Positions 18,854 to 28,167 of a DNA stretch of 53,333 nt are shown here, piece by piece (within the stretch, counting starts at the first letter, position 1; each line of letters starts with the position of its first letter). Origin of the DNA: Dehalococcoidia bacterium (GTDB lineage Bacteria; Chloroflexota; Dehalococcoidia; E44-bin15); assembly GCA_030610655.1 (NCBI GenBank), contig JAUWRG010000004.1:1-53333 (forward strand). Reading direction: 5' to 3'. The translations under genes were made by a program, and so were the position numbers. The notes under the pieces are model-generated. The model was not told where the DNA came from. It did not search any database and worked only from the letters and a program-made list of their open reading frames with translations.

Positions 18854-20224
18854 TTATTTGGGCCTAATGACTATTTCTAGTAATTCTGTTAAGTCCTTCA
18901 ATTCCTCTAGGTTCTCCATCAAGTGCAGCGAGCGCTCGACGTCCTTCAAGGGTAGCACCAACTGGGCACAATCTTTGTATTTAGACACCAGTTCCTCATT
19001 GGTGGGAGGCGATTGTGGGGAGCCTTTAGGTGCATCAGCCTGCTGGCTGAACTCGCGCCCATCGGTTAACTTGACGGTAACGCTTGCCCCAAGCGGAGGG
19101 ATGTTGGGGTCGATGCGTCTCTTCATTTTCTTGATAATCTGCTGAGTCTTGGGCTCATTAACCTTTTCGTCGGTAAAGTGCTCTAAGCTCACACAGCCAT
19201 CGAGAAGAGCCCTGGTCATGCAATACTCCAAGCTAAATTTACCCTCCAGGCCTCGTTTTGGGTCAGTATATAGGTTCACACCGGATGTTAGCTCATCAAC
19301 GGCAACCTCAATGCTTTCCACATCCTGGGGAGATATGTTGTGCTTCTTGGTTAAGTCTAGGACGAGGTCAATAGCGGCGTGAGTTTCACCACAACTGGGA
19401 TATAGTTTGAAAGCTATCCCGAAGGTGAGGATTGAAAAGTTTTCACCTAAACCGTCAGTGGCCTGTTCCAATTCACCCTGACCATTGCCTTTGTAGACAT
19501 TGAAGAATCCGAACCGTTCTTCCATGATGTCGGGGTGGGCGGTGAAGCCCCTCTTTGCCAACATTGCCGCCATCACCCCATTTCTGGCGGCGTTGCCTGC
19601 GTGAAACGGCTTGGTCATGGTGCCGAAGTTTTGCCTTAGGCCGCAGGCCTGGGAGGCTGCGATACCCAGGGCCATCCTGGTTTGCTGGACATCTAGCTTC
19701 AGCAGCTTGGCGACTGCAGCCGCTGCTCCTATGGTTCCTATAGTGCCGGTCGCGTGCCATCCCCGCATATAGTGACTGGCGCTTACACCACGCACCGTGG
19801 CGCACTGGGTTTCAAAACCGGCAATATAAGCCTCAATAGCCTCTTTCCCCGTGGCTTTACGCTGTTCACCTAAGGCCAAAATGGCTGGCAACATAGGCAC
19901 AGTAGGATGTCCCAGCGTAGCGAAGGTCCAATCATCAAAGTCCTCAGCATGAGCCATAGTCCCGTTCGCTAGGGCAGCAAGGGGCGCTGAAGTGCGGAAC
20001 CCTTTACCTATCACCGCAGCTACTGGATTACCCCCTAGCTCCCTTACGAATTCAGTTATCAGTTCACCCTCGTGAGTCACAACACCGGTGAAAACGACGC
20101 CAAGACAATCACGCATAGCTCTTTTAGCAGTCTCGACTGCCTGTGAAGGCATCTGCTCGAACTTGGTTTCCACAATAAAGCGAGCTAACTTCTCTGTGGT
20201 TTGCGATTTGACATCCTCTGTCAT
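18854..20224 (-). CDS. MmgE/PrpD family protein, paralogue 2
   Basis: A 456-residue member of the same family as the neighbour, with MAHAEDFDDW, GWHATGTIGT and TKPFHAGNAARNG at matching positions. The two proteins have the same length and clear similarity throughout, so they look like an old tandem duplication or a pair of subunits. The charged N-terminus (MTEDVKSQTTEK) is ten residues longer than strictly needed. The gene lies between porB and paralogue 1 on the same strand, consistent with one operon. Confidence 0.88.
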   Translation of the reverse strand: MTEDVKSQTTEKLARFIVETKFEQMPSQAVETAKRAMRDCLGVVFTGVVTHEGELITEFVRELGGNPVAAVIGKGFRTSAPLAALANGTMAHAEDFDDWTFATLGHPTVPMLPAILALGEQRKATGKEAIEAYIAGFETQCATVRGVSASHYMRGWHATGTIGTIGAAAAVAKLLKLDVQQTRMALGIAASQACGLRQNFGTMTKPFHAGNAARNGVMAAMLAKRGFTAHPDIMEERFGFFNVYKGNGQGELEQATDGLGENFSILTFGIAFKLYPSCGETHAAIDLVLDLTKKHNISPQDVESIEVAVDELTSGVNLYTDPKRGLEGKFSLEYCMTRALLDGCVSLEHFTDEKVNEPKTQQIIKKMKRRIDPNIPPLGASVTVKLTDGREFSQQADAPKGSPQSPPTNEELVSKYKDCAQLVLPLKDVERSLHLMENLEELKDLTELLEIVIRPK

Positions 20225-20309
20225 TGCTCTTCCTCCTTCGCTTCAACTCCTTAAGTAGATTCTGTCAGGATCTTTTCCGCTGGTGACAAATGCCCAACCT
20301 TGGACTATA

Positions 20310-21236
20310 TCATACCCTACACCGCTCAAGCAGTTTGGCCCACTGCTGATCGACTATTTCCTGCAAGGCATCGACTATGTGCCTATTTTCTGAGGTGAGC
20401 AGGTGTCGGAATCTCCCCTGGGACTGGAGCCAATCGGTAATCGGCTTCTTTGGGGAAGGACGATAGTTCAGCTTCCACTCGCCATCGACTACCTCGTAGA
20501 TTGGCCAGACGCAGGTCTCAACAGCGAGCCTCGAGATGGCAATAGTCTCTTCTGGGGGGTATCGCCACCCCCTCTGGCAGGGAGCGAGCACATTGATAAA
20601 GGAAGGGCCATCGGCGGCAATAGCCTTTTGTGCCTTGGTTATCAGGTCGCGCCAGGCATGAGGCGCTGCCTGGGCCACATAGGGGATGTCGTGGGCGGCG
20701 ACTATTGCCGTGATGTCCTTACGATTCTCCCTTTTGCCAGGAATAGCAGTTCCCACCGGTGAGGTAGTGGTCCACGCTCCCAGAGGTGTGGCGCTGGAGC
20801 GCTGGATGCCAGTGTTCATATAGGCCTCGTTATTCAGGCAAACATAAAGGAACTTGTGTCCCCGCTCAAGCGCTCCACTGAGGAACTGGAGCCCAATATC
20901 ATAGGTGGCGCCGTCGCCGGCAAAAACGACAAACTTGATCCCCTTATCCTCCATCTTGCCCTGTTTAACCAGGGAGCGATACATGGTCTCCACGCCGGAT
21001 ATGGTGGAGGCAACATTCTCAAAGGCACTGTGGATCCACGGCACACGCCATGAGGTATAGGGGTATGGTGAGGTTGCCACTTCGAGGCATCCGGTAGGCG
21101 AAGCGACAACCACTGGCTGCCCTACGGCATGGAGTACCTGGCGCACCACGATGGACTCCGCACAGCCAGCGCACAGCCGGTGGCCTGGGGCAAGCAAATC
21201 TTGCTCTGCGGACATCTTCTTCAGGTTTATTACCAT
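20310..21236 (-). CDS. porB: 2-oxoacid:ferredoxin oxidoreductase, beta subunit
   Basis: A 308-residue thiamine-diphosphate subunit. The TPP/Mg motif GDGATYDIGLQFLSGALERG followed by LNNEAYMNTG is intact. Cysteines C22 and C25 (CAGC), C50 (PTGC) and the later APCQRGW cysteine match the [4Fe-4S] ligands of pyruvate:ferredoxin oxidoreductase beta chains. With PorA it decarboxylates a 2-oxoacid oxidatively to acyl-CoA and reduces ferredoxin. Pyruvate is the likeliest substrate by similarity, but oxoisovalerate-type enzymes share the layout. It is 12 bases downstream of porA. Confidence 0.9.
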   Translation of the reverse strand: MVINLKKMSAEQDLLAPGHRLCAGCAESIVVRQVLHAVGQPVVVASPTGCLEVATSPYPYTSWRVPWIHSAFENVASTISGVETMYRSLVKQGKMEDKGIKFVVFAGDGATYDIGLQFLSGALERGHKFLYVCLNNEAYMNTGIQRSSATPLGAWTTTSPVGTAIPGKRENRKDITAIVAAHDIPYVAQAAPHAWRDLITKAQKAIAADGPSFINVLAPCQRGWRYPPEETIAISRLAVETCVWPIYEVVDGEWKLNYRPSPKKPITDWLQSQGRFRHLLTSENRHIVDALQEIVDQQWAKLLERCRV

Positions 21237-21248
21237 AATATTCTCCTG

Positions 21249-22448
21249 TTATTCTCTTAGCCCGAGGTATCTAAGGGACGGGCCAGCGAGCCCTTCCCTG
21301 TCGATATCGATGAGGTCTTTATAGACTTGATGAATTTGCGCTGGCACTATATCACGGCCACCGAGTCCATAGGCATAATTAAGCACTTTTGGGCTGAATC
21401 CATGAGTAAAGAGTGCGGTTATGACCTCGAGGAAAAGGGGACCGCATTGAGCACCGAATGAAAGGGAGCGATCGAGCACGGCGATGGCCTTCTTGTCACC
21501 CAGCGCCTCGGCCACTGTTGTTGCGGGGAAAGGCCTGAAGCAGCGAAGCTTGAGCAACCCGGCCTTGACTCCTTGGTCTCGTAGCTCATCGACGACAGTC
21601 TTAATAGTCCCTGCGGTAGAGCCAAGAGCGACGGTGGCAAACTCAGCATCTTCAAGGCGGTACCCTTCCATTAGCCCGTAGTAGCGCCCGGTGAGCATGC
21701 CGTACTCCTCCCCAATCTGCGGAATAATCTCCAGCGCTCTCTCCATCGCCGCTGCCTGTTGGCGCTTGTGTTCAAAGAAATAGTCCGTGAGTTCCATGGG
21801 GCCATAGGTAACAGGGTGATCTACATCTAAAAGAGAGTGCTCTGGCTTATAAACGCCGACAAACTCTCTTACCGCATCATCAGGTAACAGCTCCAGCCTC
21901 TCCAGGCCGTGGCCCAAGATGAAGCCATCCATGGCATGAAGCGTGGGGAGCATGACATCAGGGTGCTCGGCAATACGCAATGCTTGAATGGCATTATCAT
22001 AAGCCTCCTGAACGGTCTCATCATAAAGCTGAATCCATCCGGCATCGCGAGCGCCCATGGAGTCGGAATGGTCGCAATGGATATTCAGCGGGGCGGAAAG
22101 GGAGCGGTTAACCACATGCATCACGATGGGAAGACGGGTTCCAGAGGCAACCCACAGCACCTCCCACATGAAGGCTAATCCAGCTCCGGCAGTGGCCGTT
22201 TGGGCGCGCCCCCCGGCAGCGCTGGCACCGATGCAGGCGCTCATCGCCGCATGCTCGCTCTCCACTGGGATAAATTCCGTATCCACCTCTCCATTAGCCA
22301 CAAACTCGCTGAAGCGCATCACGATCTCTGTTTGTGGAGTAATGGGATAGGCGGCAACAACATCAGGACTCATCTGGCGTATTGCCTCAGCCACCGCCCT
22401 GTCGCCATCGAGGGCAACAGGCTTACCCCTCACCTTCGGTGATACCAT
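21249..22448 (-). CDS. porA: 2-oxoacid:ferredoxin oxidoreductase, alpha subunit
   Basis: A 399-residue subunit with the pyrimidine-binding domain (AAYPITPQTEI at about 34-44, ESEHAAMSACIGASAAGGRAQTATAGAGLAFM at about 83-114). The C-terminal transketolase-like domain ends near LGGRDI. It pairs with PorB to form the TPP active site and the CoA-binding face. Its start follows the porD stop without a gap, so the four por genes are tightly coupled. Confidence 0.92.
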   Translation of the reverse strand: MVSPKVRGKPVALDGDRAVAEAIRQMSPDVVAAYPITPQTEIVMRFSEFVANGEVDTEFIPVESEHAAMSACIGASAAGGRAQTATAGAGLAFMWEVLWVASGTRLPIVMHVVNRSLSAPLNIHCDHSDSMGARDAGWIQLYDETVQEAYDNAIQALRIAEHPDVMLPTLHAMDGFILGHGLERLELLPDDAVREFVGVYKPEHSLLDVDHPVTYGPMELTDYFFEHKRQQAAAMERALEIIPQIGEEYGMLTGRYYGLMEGYRLEDAEFATVALGSTAGTIKTVVDELRDQGVKAGLLKLRCFRPFPATTVAEALGDKKAIAVLDRSLSFGAQCGPLFLEVITALFTHGFSPKVLNYAYGLGGRDIVPAQIHQVYKDLIDIDREGLAGPSLRYLGLRE

Positions 22449-22748
22449 CTACTGTACTCCTTCCTTAGCCAAAGCTTCCTCTACCCTACTGATTGCTTTC
22501 CTGGGGCATTCGTGGACACAAATACCGCACCCTTTGCAATGGGCAAGGTCGATGCCGATGACTTTTCCGTCGCTCACCATGATCGAGCCATCAGGGCAAT
22601 AGACCCAGCAGATCATGCAGTGGGTGCACTTGTCCATATCGATAATGGAACGATGAGAACGCCAGCTACCCGTTTCATATTCTTCGGTATTACCGGCGTC
22701 GGTGATCAGTCCCCCTGCGAGGATCTCCCTCCAAGTTTTCAGAGTCAA
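22449..22748 (-). CDS. porD: 2-oxoacid:ferredoxin oxidoreductase, delta subunit (2[4Fe-4S] ferredoxin)
   Basis: A 99-residue ferredoxin-like subunit. Two classical clusters are visible: C41, C44, C47, C51 and C71, C74, C77, C81, the last cysteine of each followed by proline (CPDG, CPRK). It conducts electrons from the TPP site to external ferredoxin. It lies between porG and porA, the order found in many anaerobes and archaea. Confidence 0.93.
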   Translation of the reverse strand: MTLKTWREILAGGLITDAGNTEEYETGSWRSHRSIIDMDKCTHCMICWVYCPDGSIMVSDGKVIGIDLAHCKGCGICVHECPRKAISRVEEALAKEGVQ

Positions 22749-22752
22749 GTTT

Positions 22753-23325
22753 CTAACCCTCCCTTACCTCTCTATAAGCTCGGTCAAAGGCCTCAACATT
22801 GGCCTTAGCCACTTCTTTGCTCACCCTCGTGTTGAAGCGATTCTTAATCTCCTCACGCACTACGTCTTTGCTTACCACCTCGAGAGCCCTGAGCAAGGCG
22901 CCGATCATCGGAGTATTGGTGATATTCCGTTTCATGGTATCGAGGGCAACACGGGTAGCATCAACTGTATATACTTTCCCCTTGTTAAAATCCAGCTCCC
23001 TTCGTAGCTCGGTAGGAGAGAGGGGAGTATTGACCAAGAGCAAACCTCCATCATCGAGGCCCTCGGTAAAATCGACGATCCCAAGCAATGTAGGGTCAAG
23101 CACTACAACAGCATCCGGCTCTATAACCTGATGGTGCTGCTTGATTGGGGAGGAGCTGATCCGGGTGTAGGCTCGAATCGGTGCCCCCATACGCTCAGGG
23201 CCGTAGTCCGGGAATGCCTGAAAGTATTTACCTTCGTGAAGTGCTGCTTCCGCGAGAAGCTCACTAGCGGTCACCGCTCCTTGGCCACCTCGACCATGCC
23301 ACCGAATCTCAACGAGATCGCTCAT
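22753..23325 (-). CDS. porG: 2-oxoacid:ferredoxin oxidoreductase, gamma subunit
   Basis: A 190-residue subunit with the N-terminal WHGRGGQGAVTASELLAEAA motif that identifies the gamma family. It is the first gene of the por operon, with tRNA-Arg 40 bases upstream on the same strand. The first few codons and the upstream leader of this gene are duplicated at 25446-25500 next to a second tRNA copy. Confidence 0.93.
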   Translation of the reverse strand: MSDLVEIRWHGRGGQGAVTASELLAEAALHEGKYFQAFPDYGPERMGAPIRAYTRISSSPIKQHHQVIEPDAVVVLDPTLLGIVDFTEGLDDGGLLLVNTPLSPTELRRELDFNKGKVYTVDATRVALDTMKRNITNTPMIGALLRALEVVSKDVVREEIKNRFNTRVSKEVAKANVEAFDRAYREVREG

Positions 23326-23364
23326 TTAATACCCTTCTAGCCAACATGTCGGACGACAGATTTG

Positions 23365-23436
23365 CGCCCCTGGAGGGAGTCGAACCCTCGCCCCCAGCTC
23401 CGGAGGCTGGTGCTCTATCCTCTGAGCTACAGGGGC
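23365..23436 (-). tRNA. tRNA-Arg (anticodon CCG)
   Basis: A complete cloverleaf on the minus strand: acceptor GCCCCTG pairs with CAGGGGC, D-arm GCTC/GAGC, anticodon stem CCAGC/GCTGG with loop CTCCGGA giving anticodon CCG, a 4-base variable loop, and T-arm GAGGG-TTCGACT-CCCTC. The CCA end is not encoded. It reads the arginine codon CGG. Confidence 0.95.
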
Positions 23437-23490
23437 ACTCGCGTTAGACACAGATTATAGCCCATCGCTCCTTTTCTGACAAGCTAGATA

Positions 23491-24741
23491 CTAACTCTTT
23501 GTAGGTGTCCTCTTCAGGAAGGGCTTCAGCATCGTCGGTGTCAGGAGGGTTGTAACAATGCTGACGGCAACTGCGGCACCAAATAGATCTCTGTTTATCG
23601 CGCCAGCCAGAAACCCGGTGCCAGCGATGATCAGACCCACCTCACCCCGCGGCACCATGCCTATCCCTACTATCATAGCGCGGCTGTTGCTCAGTTTTCC
23701 AACGAACTTGGCTGGTATGGCGCTGCCTACCACTTTCCCTATGATGGCCAGAACTATGAGGACGACCGCTAGAATTGCAGCCATTGGTGTTGCTAGCAGC
23801 CTCACGTCGACTTGCATCCCGAGGTAGGCGAAAAAGAAAGGTGCCAGGAAAAGCATTATCGGCCTTGCTTTCTCCGCTATCTCCCCTTTCTCTGCAGTAG
23901 CGGCGAACATTAGCCCGGCTACGTACGCACCGACAACTGGGTGTAGTTCAACCAATGTAACCAGGTAGGCGATGATAAAACCTATGATAATGGCAACGAT
24001 GGGCATGGTTCCTGATCTCTTGAAGGGATTCAGGAGTATTTTCGATATGTATTTACGAAACCTGACTCCGATTATGAGCAAGGCGAACCAGACGGCAAAA
24101 CCGATGGCAAACACCTTTATTATTTGAAGAACATTTACCGCACCGCCTGTTCGTGCCATGAAGATAACTGCGGACAGTATGACTATGCCAATTATGTCAT
24201 CGATTACCGCGCCAACCAGTATGGTTGTCCCTTCTGGTGTCAGCAGCCGGCCTATATCCATGAGTATTCGCACGGTAAGCCCGATGCTGGTCGCCGTCAA
24301 GGTCGCTCCAATGAACAGCCATCCCGTCATTCCCACGTCGGGGGCGAGCAGCATAGTGGCCAGAAAACCGAAGGCGAATGGCAAGACAAGTCCACCGAAA
24401 GCCACGGCTGCACCAGTTAGCCCGTATCTGAGAAAAGACCTGACATCGGTTTCCACGCCAGCGACGAAAAGCAGCACCACAACGGCTATCTGCGATATGA
24501 TCTCCATGACGTGAAATTCGCCCTCAAGCCCAAATGGATTAGGAATGGTGGCGAAGTTTAAGATTATGGGGTCTCCGATTAAACCACCTAGGGCGAAGGG
24601 TGAGATAATGATACCAGCCAGCAATTCCCCCAGAACTGCTGGCTGCTTTAGATAGCGTTCTGCTACCTCTCCACCAAGCCTGGCGGCTAATAGAATCAGA
24701 GCAAAGCTCAGTATGAACTTGAAATATATCTCAAGTCCCAT
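23491..24741 (-). CDS. Cation:proton antiporter (CPA2/KefB-NapA type)
   Basis: A 416-residue integral membrane protein with about 12-13 hydrophobic segments and no cytoplasmic regulatory domain. The sequence contains the conserved core helix GAVIDDIIGIVILS with the two adjacent aspartates expected in electrogenic Na+/H+ antiporters, and the early LGELLAGIIISPFALG segment. It exchanges Na+ or K+ for H+. The CBS-domain gene ends 3 bases upstream, so the two are probably co-transcribed and the CBS protein may regulate transport. Confidence 0.9.
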   Translation of the reverse strand: MGLEIYFKFILSFALILLAARLGGEVAERYLKQPAVLGELLAGIIISPFALGGLIGDPIILNFATIPNPFGLEGEFHVMEIISQIAVVVLLFVAGVETDVRSFLRYGLTGAAVAFGGLVLPFAFGFLATMLLAPDVGMTGWLFIGATLTATSIGLTVRILMDIGRLLTPEGTTILVGAVIDDIIGIVILSAVIFMARTGGAVNVLQIIKVFAIGFAVWFALLIIGVRFRKYISKILLNPFKRSGTMPIVAIIIGFIIAYLVTLVELHPVVGAYVAGLMFAATAEKGEIAEKARPIMLFLAPFFFAYLGMQVDVRLLATPMAAILAVVLIVLAIIGKVVGSAIPAKFVGKLSNSRAMIVGIGMVPRGEVGLIIAGTGFLAGAINRDLFGAAVAVSIVTTLLTPTMLKPFLKRTPTKS

Positions 24742-24744
24742 CGT

Positions 24745-25188
24745 CTATTCTTTACTTAGATAGTCAATCGATTTGGTGATTATGCCAAAGTAATTTATCT
24801 CCCCGATTAACTTCCCATCTTTGTCGGTAATGGGCACTTCGTAGAACCCCTCATCAAGCATGACATTGATCGCCTTCTCTATTTCATCGTCCGCCTTCAC
24901 ACTGATAGGACCGGTCATTATGTCTTCGGCATATCTTGAAGTTAGGAGGTGCAGAACCTCTGGTCCCTCAAAGAAGGGCTGTCTAGTGGCTCCGTATTCA
25001 CGCACCTCTATTACCTTCAGCAATTCCTTGGGGGTTATAACGCCTCTGAGTACGTTTTGCTCATCTACCACGCAGGCAAGCATTGTCTCCTTGTCCTCTG
25101 CAATCTTCTCGATCGCTTCATATATCCGGTCTTTCTGACCGACCTTCACACACTTGTTTGTCGCCAGTTCCTTGACCGTTTTCTTCAT
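24745..25188 (-). CDS. Stand-alone CBS-domain pair protein
   Basis: A 147-residue protein made of two CBS motifs (about residues 5-58 and 88-147), the second preceded by EDIMTGPISVKADDEIEKA and ending PITDKDGKLIGEINYFGIITKSI. CBS pairs sense adenosyl ligands or ionic strength. It is immediately upstream of the antiporter. A decayed paralogue is at 35075-35446 beside an intact Ca/Na exchanger, and a decayed exchanger end lies just upstream of this gene. The ancestral unit was therefore exchanger-CBS. Confidence 0.85.
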   Translation of the reverse strand: MKKTVKELATNKCVKVGQKDRIYEAIEKIAEDKETMLACVVDEQNVLRGVITPKELLKVIEVREYGATRQPFFEGPEVLHLLTSRYAEDIMTGPISVKADDEIEKAINVMLDEGFYEVPITDKDGKLIGEINYFGIITKSIDYLSKE

Positions 25189-25214
25189 TTCGCCCCCTTT
25201 GTAGCCACCTAGGT

Positions 25215-25441
25215 TTAGCCTTCAACCCGCTAGCTCTCCATGAGGAAGAGGAAATACATGATGGTAACGTATACGCCTGATAAGAGCGGAGTATACCAAC
25301 TCATTGCATCAGTGTCTTGTGTTTAGTTTGGAAGATGAGGCCAGCGATAACGATGAGACTCATCACCACGACGACAGCGGTAGTGGCGAAATGGCTTTGA
25401 AAGGCCGCGGTAAAGATCGAGGCGCTTGTGTAGAAAAGGTC
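25215..25441 (-). pseudogene. Remnant of a CaCA exchanger gene (C-terminal end only)
   Basis: The minus strand encodes DLFYTSASIFTAAFQSHF...VVVVMSLIVIAGLIF and, after a frame change, AMSWYTPLLSGVY...MYFLF. This matches the last 75 or so residues of the intact exchanger at 35481-36503 (DIFYRHAPIFSAVSQSH..., GMSWYSVALLGIY). About 265 N-terminal residues are missing and at least one frameshift is present. It ends abruptly at the duplicated porG/tRNA segment. Confidence 0.85.
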
Positions 25442-25445
25442 GCAC

Positions 25446-25506
25446 AAATCTCAGTGAGATCGCTCATCTAATATCCTTCTAGCCATCGCGGCGGACAACG
25501 GATTTG
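25446..25506 (-). repeat. Duplicated porG 5' end and leader
   Basis: The bases copy 23304-23364 with scattered changes: the codons for the first residues of PorG, its start codon and the intervening spacer (CCTTCTAGCCA shared) up to the tRNA. Together with the tRNA copy the duplicated block is about 133 bases. Confidence 0.85.
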
Positions 25507-25578
25507 CGCCCCTGGAGGGACTCGAACTCTCGCCCCCAGCTCCGGAGGCTGGTGCTCTATCCTCTGAGCTACAGGGGC
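25507..25578 (-). tRNA. Second tRNA-Arg(CCG) copy with a T-stem mismatch, possibly a pseudogene
   Basis: It matches the 23365-23436 tRNA except in the T arm, which reads GAGAG-TTCGAGT-CCCTC and so contains an A-C mismatch in the fourth stem pair. Acceptor, D arm, anticodon arm and the CCG anticodon are unchanged. It lies in the duplicated block carrying the start of porG, so it is a secondary copy. Function is doubtful. Confidence 0.85.
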
Positions 25579-25625
25579 AACAATTCAAGCTATGAGCATA
25601 ACCCATTTCTGCTTTACAGCAAAGT

Positions 25626-26063
25626 TTACGCCATGATTTTTGGAGAAAAAACATACTGGGTTGTTGTTTTCAGCATCTTCCTTAGCAGGGCTAGCTGTGG
25701 TTTATATATTCTAATCCTCCCCTGGTCACAAGTAACAGGCATATTAAGGATTTTTGATGTAACCTTCTCCTCTATGTCTCCTTGACATATTACTGCTGCC
25801 TCAGCTTGATTTTCGCCCAGTTCTATAATCGTAGGCAATAATAATGCTTTTTGCTCATCAATACTTATCATGCTTGCAAGGTACTCAAGCTCTTTTCTCT
25901 TAAAAAAATGGGTGCTGCCATCGCTACACACTATATGAGGGTGTTCCTCACGTAATAAATCGCATAGCAGTTTTTGATTCCGCGGTAGCCCCGCGTTCAC
26001 CAACCTGAGCGCGCCTCTCAAACATTCTTGAAGCATCCTTTCGTAAGGTAATTCATTAGGCAT
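25626..26063 (-). CDS. UPF0216 (DUF61) family protein, an archaeal-type family
   Basis: About 145 residues. I use the ATG giving MPNELPYERML, 7 bases after GAGGG; an in-frame TTG 18 bases upstream is less likely. The pattern GLPRNQKLLCDLLREEHPHIVCSDGSTHFFKRKELEYLAS, then IYKPQLALLRKMLKTTTQYVFSP at the C-terminus, matches what I know of UPF0216/DUF61, a family best known from archaea and of unknown function. It starts 4 bases after the ATPase subunit D stop and ends the operon, suggesting it arrived with the archaeal-type ATPase genes. The family call rests on recalled motifs. Confidence 0.7.
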   Translation of the reverse strand: MPNELPYERMLQECLRGALRLVNAGLPRNQKLLCDLLREEHPHIVCSDGSTHFFKRKELEYLASMISIDEQKALLLPTIIELGENQAEAAVICQGDIEEKVTSKILNMPVTCDQGRIRIYKPQLALLRKMLKTTTQYVFSPKIMA

Positions 26064-26067
26064 CCAT

Positions 26068-26700
26068 CTACCCTCGCGCAACTAACATCTTCACCCGTTT
26101 CAGCCGTCCTTTCTCCTCTCTATCCCTTTCCTCAAACTTCATATTTAAGTAGTTTATCGTCACCTGTAACCCGGGGATAATTATATACTCCAAGGCGTTA
26201 GTTATTCTTTTTGTCCTATTTATTTCCATTCCCAATAGTTCCAAGCCCCTCTGAAGCTCGGCCAATTCGACAATAGCTTCAAGGCACCTTTCAAATAGTT
26301 GGGCTGCATGGTCCAACCATGAAGAGGTATCAACCAAATTGTACCCTCTCATTGGCTTTTCATTGTCCATCAGCTCAAAAGATGGAATTCTCACGCCGGC
26401 TATGTTTCTTAAGCTAGCAGTGAGTTTTAAATCAGCCTCGGTTGCTATAAGTTCCTTTTCCAGCGCTATGTACCCATGATACCCAGTGGCAATTGATAAC
26501 GCTTTGTAAGCCTCGGAGAACACGTCGACTAGTTTCCTTTTGGCTTCCACCGTCTCTCTGGTTGCCTGCAGGAATTCCATAGTCAGTATGGAGAGTCTGT
26601 CCTTTAGTATCTTCTGCACCCTCTCGGCTAGGGAAAGCCTGCGCTTCAGCTTTACTAACTCCGTTTTTGTCGGTCTTACTTTGATTAATTGTTGTGGCAT
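26068..26700 (-). CDS. atpD: V/A-type ATPase subunit D
   Basis: A 210-residue central rotor stalk protein, mostly two long helices. The N-terminus (IKVRPTKTELVKLKRRLSLAERVQKILKDR) and the C-terminal helix (TKRITNALEYIIIPGLQVTINYLNMKFEERDREEKGRLKRVK) are the classical family signatures. It turns inside the A3B3 head and connects to the K ring through subunits F and C. It is 9 bases downstream of atpB. Confidence 0.96.
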   Translation of the reverse strand: MPQQLIKVRPTKTELVKLKRRLSLAERVQKILKDRLSILTMEFLQATRETVEAKRKLVDVFSEAYKALSIATGYHGYIALEKELIATEADLKLTASLRNIAGVRIPSFELMDNEKPMRGYNLVDTSSWLDHAAQLFERCLEAIVELAELQRGLELLGMEINRTKRITNALEYIIIPGLQVTINYLNMKFEERDREEKGRLKRVKMLVARG

Positions 26701-26709
26701 TTATGAGGA

Positions 26710-28128
26710 CTACCTCGCTTCACTCGCAACGGCGCTACAGTACTTTGGGTGGTATTTCTTGATGAGTTCCTCACTAATAAGTTTTAGGTCATCTTCAGGC
26801 AGTGCCGAAAATAGTTTCCACCCTGTATCCAAGGTATCTTCTATTTTCCTCTTTTCAAACTCACCTTGAGCTATGAACTTCTTCTCGAACTCGTCCGCGT
26901 TGGTTAGGTACACTTTATCCCTTTCACTCAATGCCTCAGCACCTACAATGGTTGATATCTCTCTAAGGTAACACCCCTCGGCATAGGCAGCATACAACTG
27001 CATGAAGACATTGTTGTGGTCCTCCCTCGTTTTGCCTGACCCGATCCCCTCTTTCATCATCCGTGATAGGGACAAGAACACATCTATTGGCGGATATACT
27101 CCCTTTCTTTCCAGAGTTCGGGAAAGCACAATCTGCCCTTCGGTTATGTAGCCAGTAAGATCGGGTATGGGATGCGTTATGTCATCGTCAGGCATGGTCA
27201 GAATGGGCATTATAGTTACTGACCCGTCCTTCCCAGAAATCCTACCTGCCCTCTCATACATTGTGGCAAGGTCGGTGTACATATATCCTGGGTATCCCCT
27301 CCTCGATGGTATCTCCTCACGCATAGAAGAAAGTTCACGAAGAGCCTCACAATAATTAGTCATATCAGTAAGTATGACCAGCACATGCATATTCTGTTCC
27401 CATGCCAGATACTCGCCCGCAGTCAAAGCTAACCTTGGGGTTGATATCCGCTCTATAACAGGATCTGATGCGGTATTGATGAAGGCTACTGTTCTCTCCA
27501 GTGCCCCAGTTCTCTCAAGATCCTTCATGAAAAAGGAGGCGTCGTCGTAACTCACACCAATGGCAGCAAACACTAGAGCGAATTTTTCCTCCGTGCCCTT
27601 CACTGTGGCTTGCCTGACTATTTGAGCCGCAATTCGGTTGTGGGGCAGACCTGAGCCACTAAATATGGGCAATTTCTGTCCCCTCACTAAAGCGTTTAAG
27701 CCGTCTATTGCCGAGATACCGGTTTCAATAAACTCGGCTGGCGGCTGGCGGGATGCGGGGTTTACGGGCTCACCGTTAATATCCAGGTAATCTTCAGGGA
27801 TCACGGGTGGCCCCCCGTCAATAGGCTCTCCCATCCCATTGAAGATCCTTCCAAGGATGTCAATAGATACTGGCAACTTTAGGGTCTCGCCTCTGCACCT
27901 TATTTTGCTCTCAATAAGGTCAATCTCGCTGACTCCGCCAAATACCTGGATTACAGTTGCCTCCTCACTGATGTCTATAGCCTGACCGCTTTTCACCTCA
28001 CCATTGCTGAGTTGAACGTCAACTATCTCGTTGAATTTTATACCTGGGATGCTTTCAACTATGAGCAAAGACCCTTTAGCCTTGCTAATTGCTCTTGCTT
28101 CCTTAACGTAAAGCGAGGAGAAATCCAT
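26710..28128 (-). CDS. atpB: V/A-type ATPase subunit B
   Basis: A 472-residue non-catalytic nucleotide-binding subunit. The family features are [38 protein letters not shown]-type text near residues 85-125, [12 protein letters not shown] where catalytic subunits have a P-loop, and the [14 protein letters not shown] block. The P-loop is degenerate as expected for B. It alternates with AtpA in the hexamer head. It follows atpA with a 39-base gap. Confidence 0.97.
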   Translation of the reverse strand: MDFSSLYVKEARAISKAKGSLLIVESIPGIKFNEIVDVQLSNGEVKSGQAIDISEEATVIQVFGGVSEIDLIESKIRCRGETLKLPVSIDILGRIFNGMGEPIDGGPPVIPEDYLDINGEPVNPASRQPPAEFIETGISAIDGLNALVRGQKLPIFSGSGLPHNRIAAQIVRQATVKGTEEKFALVFAAIGVSYDDASFFMKDLERTGALERTVAFINTASDPVIERISTPRLALTAGEYLAWEQNMHVLVILTDMTNYCEALRELSSMREEIPSRRGYPGYMYTDLATMYERAGRISGKDGSVTIMPILTMPDDDITHPIPDLTGYITEGQIVLSRTLERKGVYPPIDVFLSLSRMMKEGIGSGKTREDHNNVFMQLYAAYAEGCYLREISTIVGAEALSERDKVYLTNADEFEKKFIAQGEFEKRKIEDTLDTGWKLFSALPEDDLKLISEELIKKYHPKYCSAVASEAR

Positions 28129-28167
28129 AACAGCCCTCCTTTTTCACCCTACGGATTCTTCGAATTA

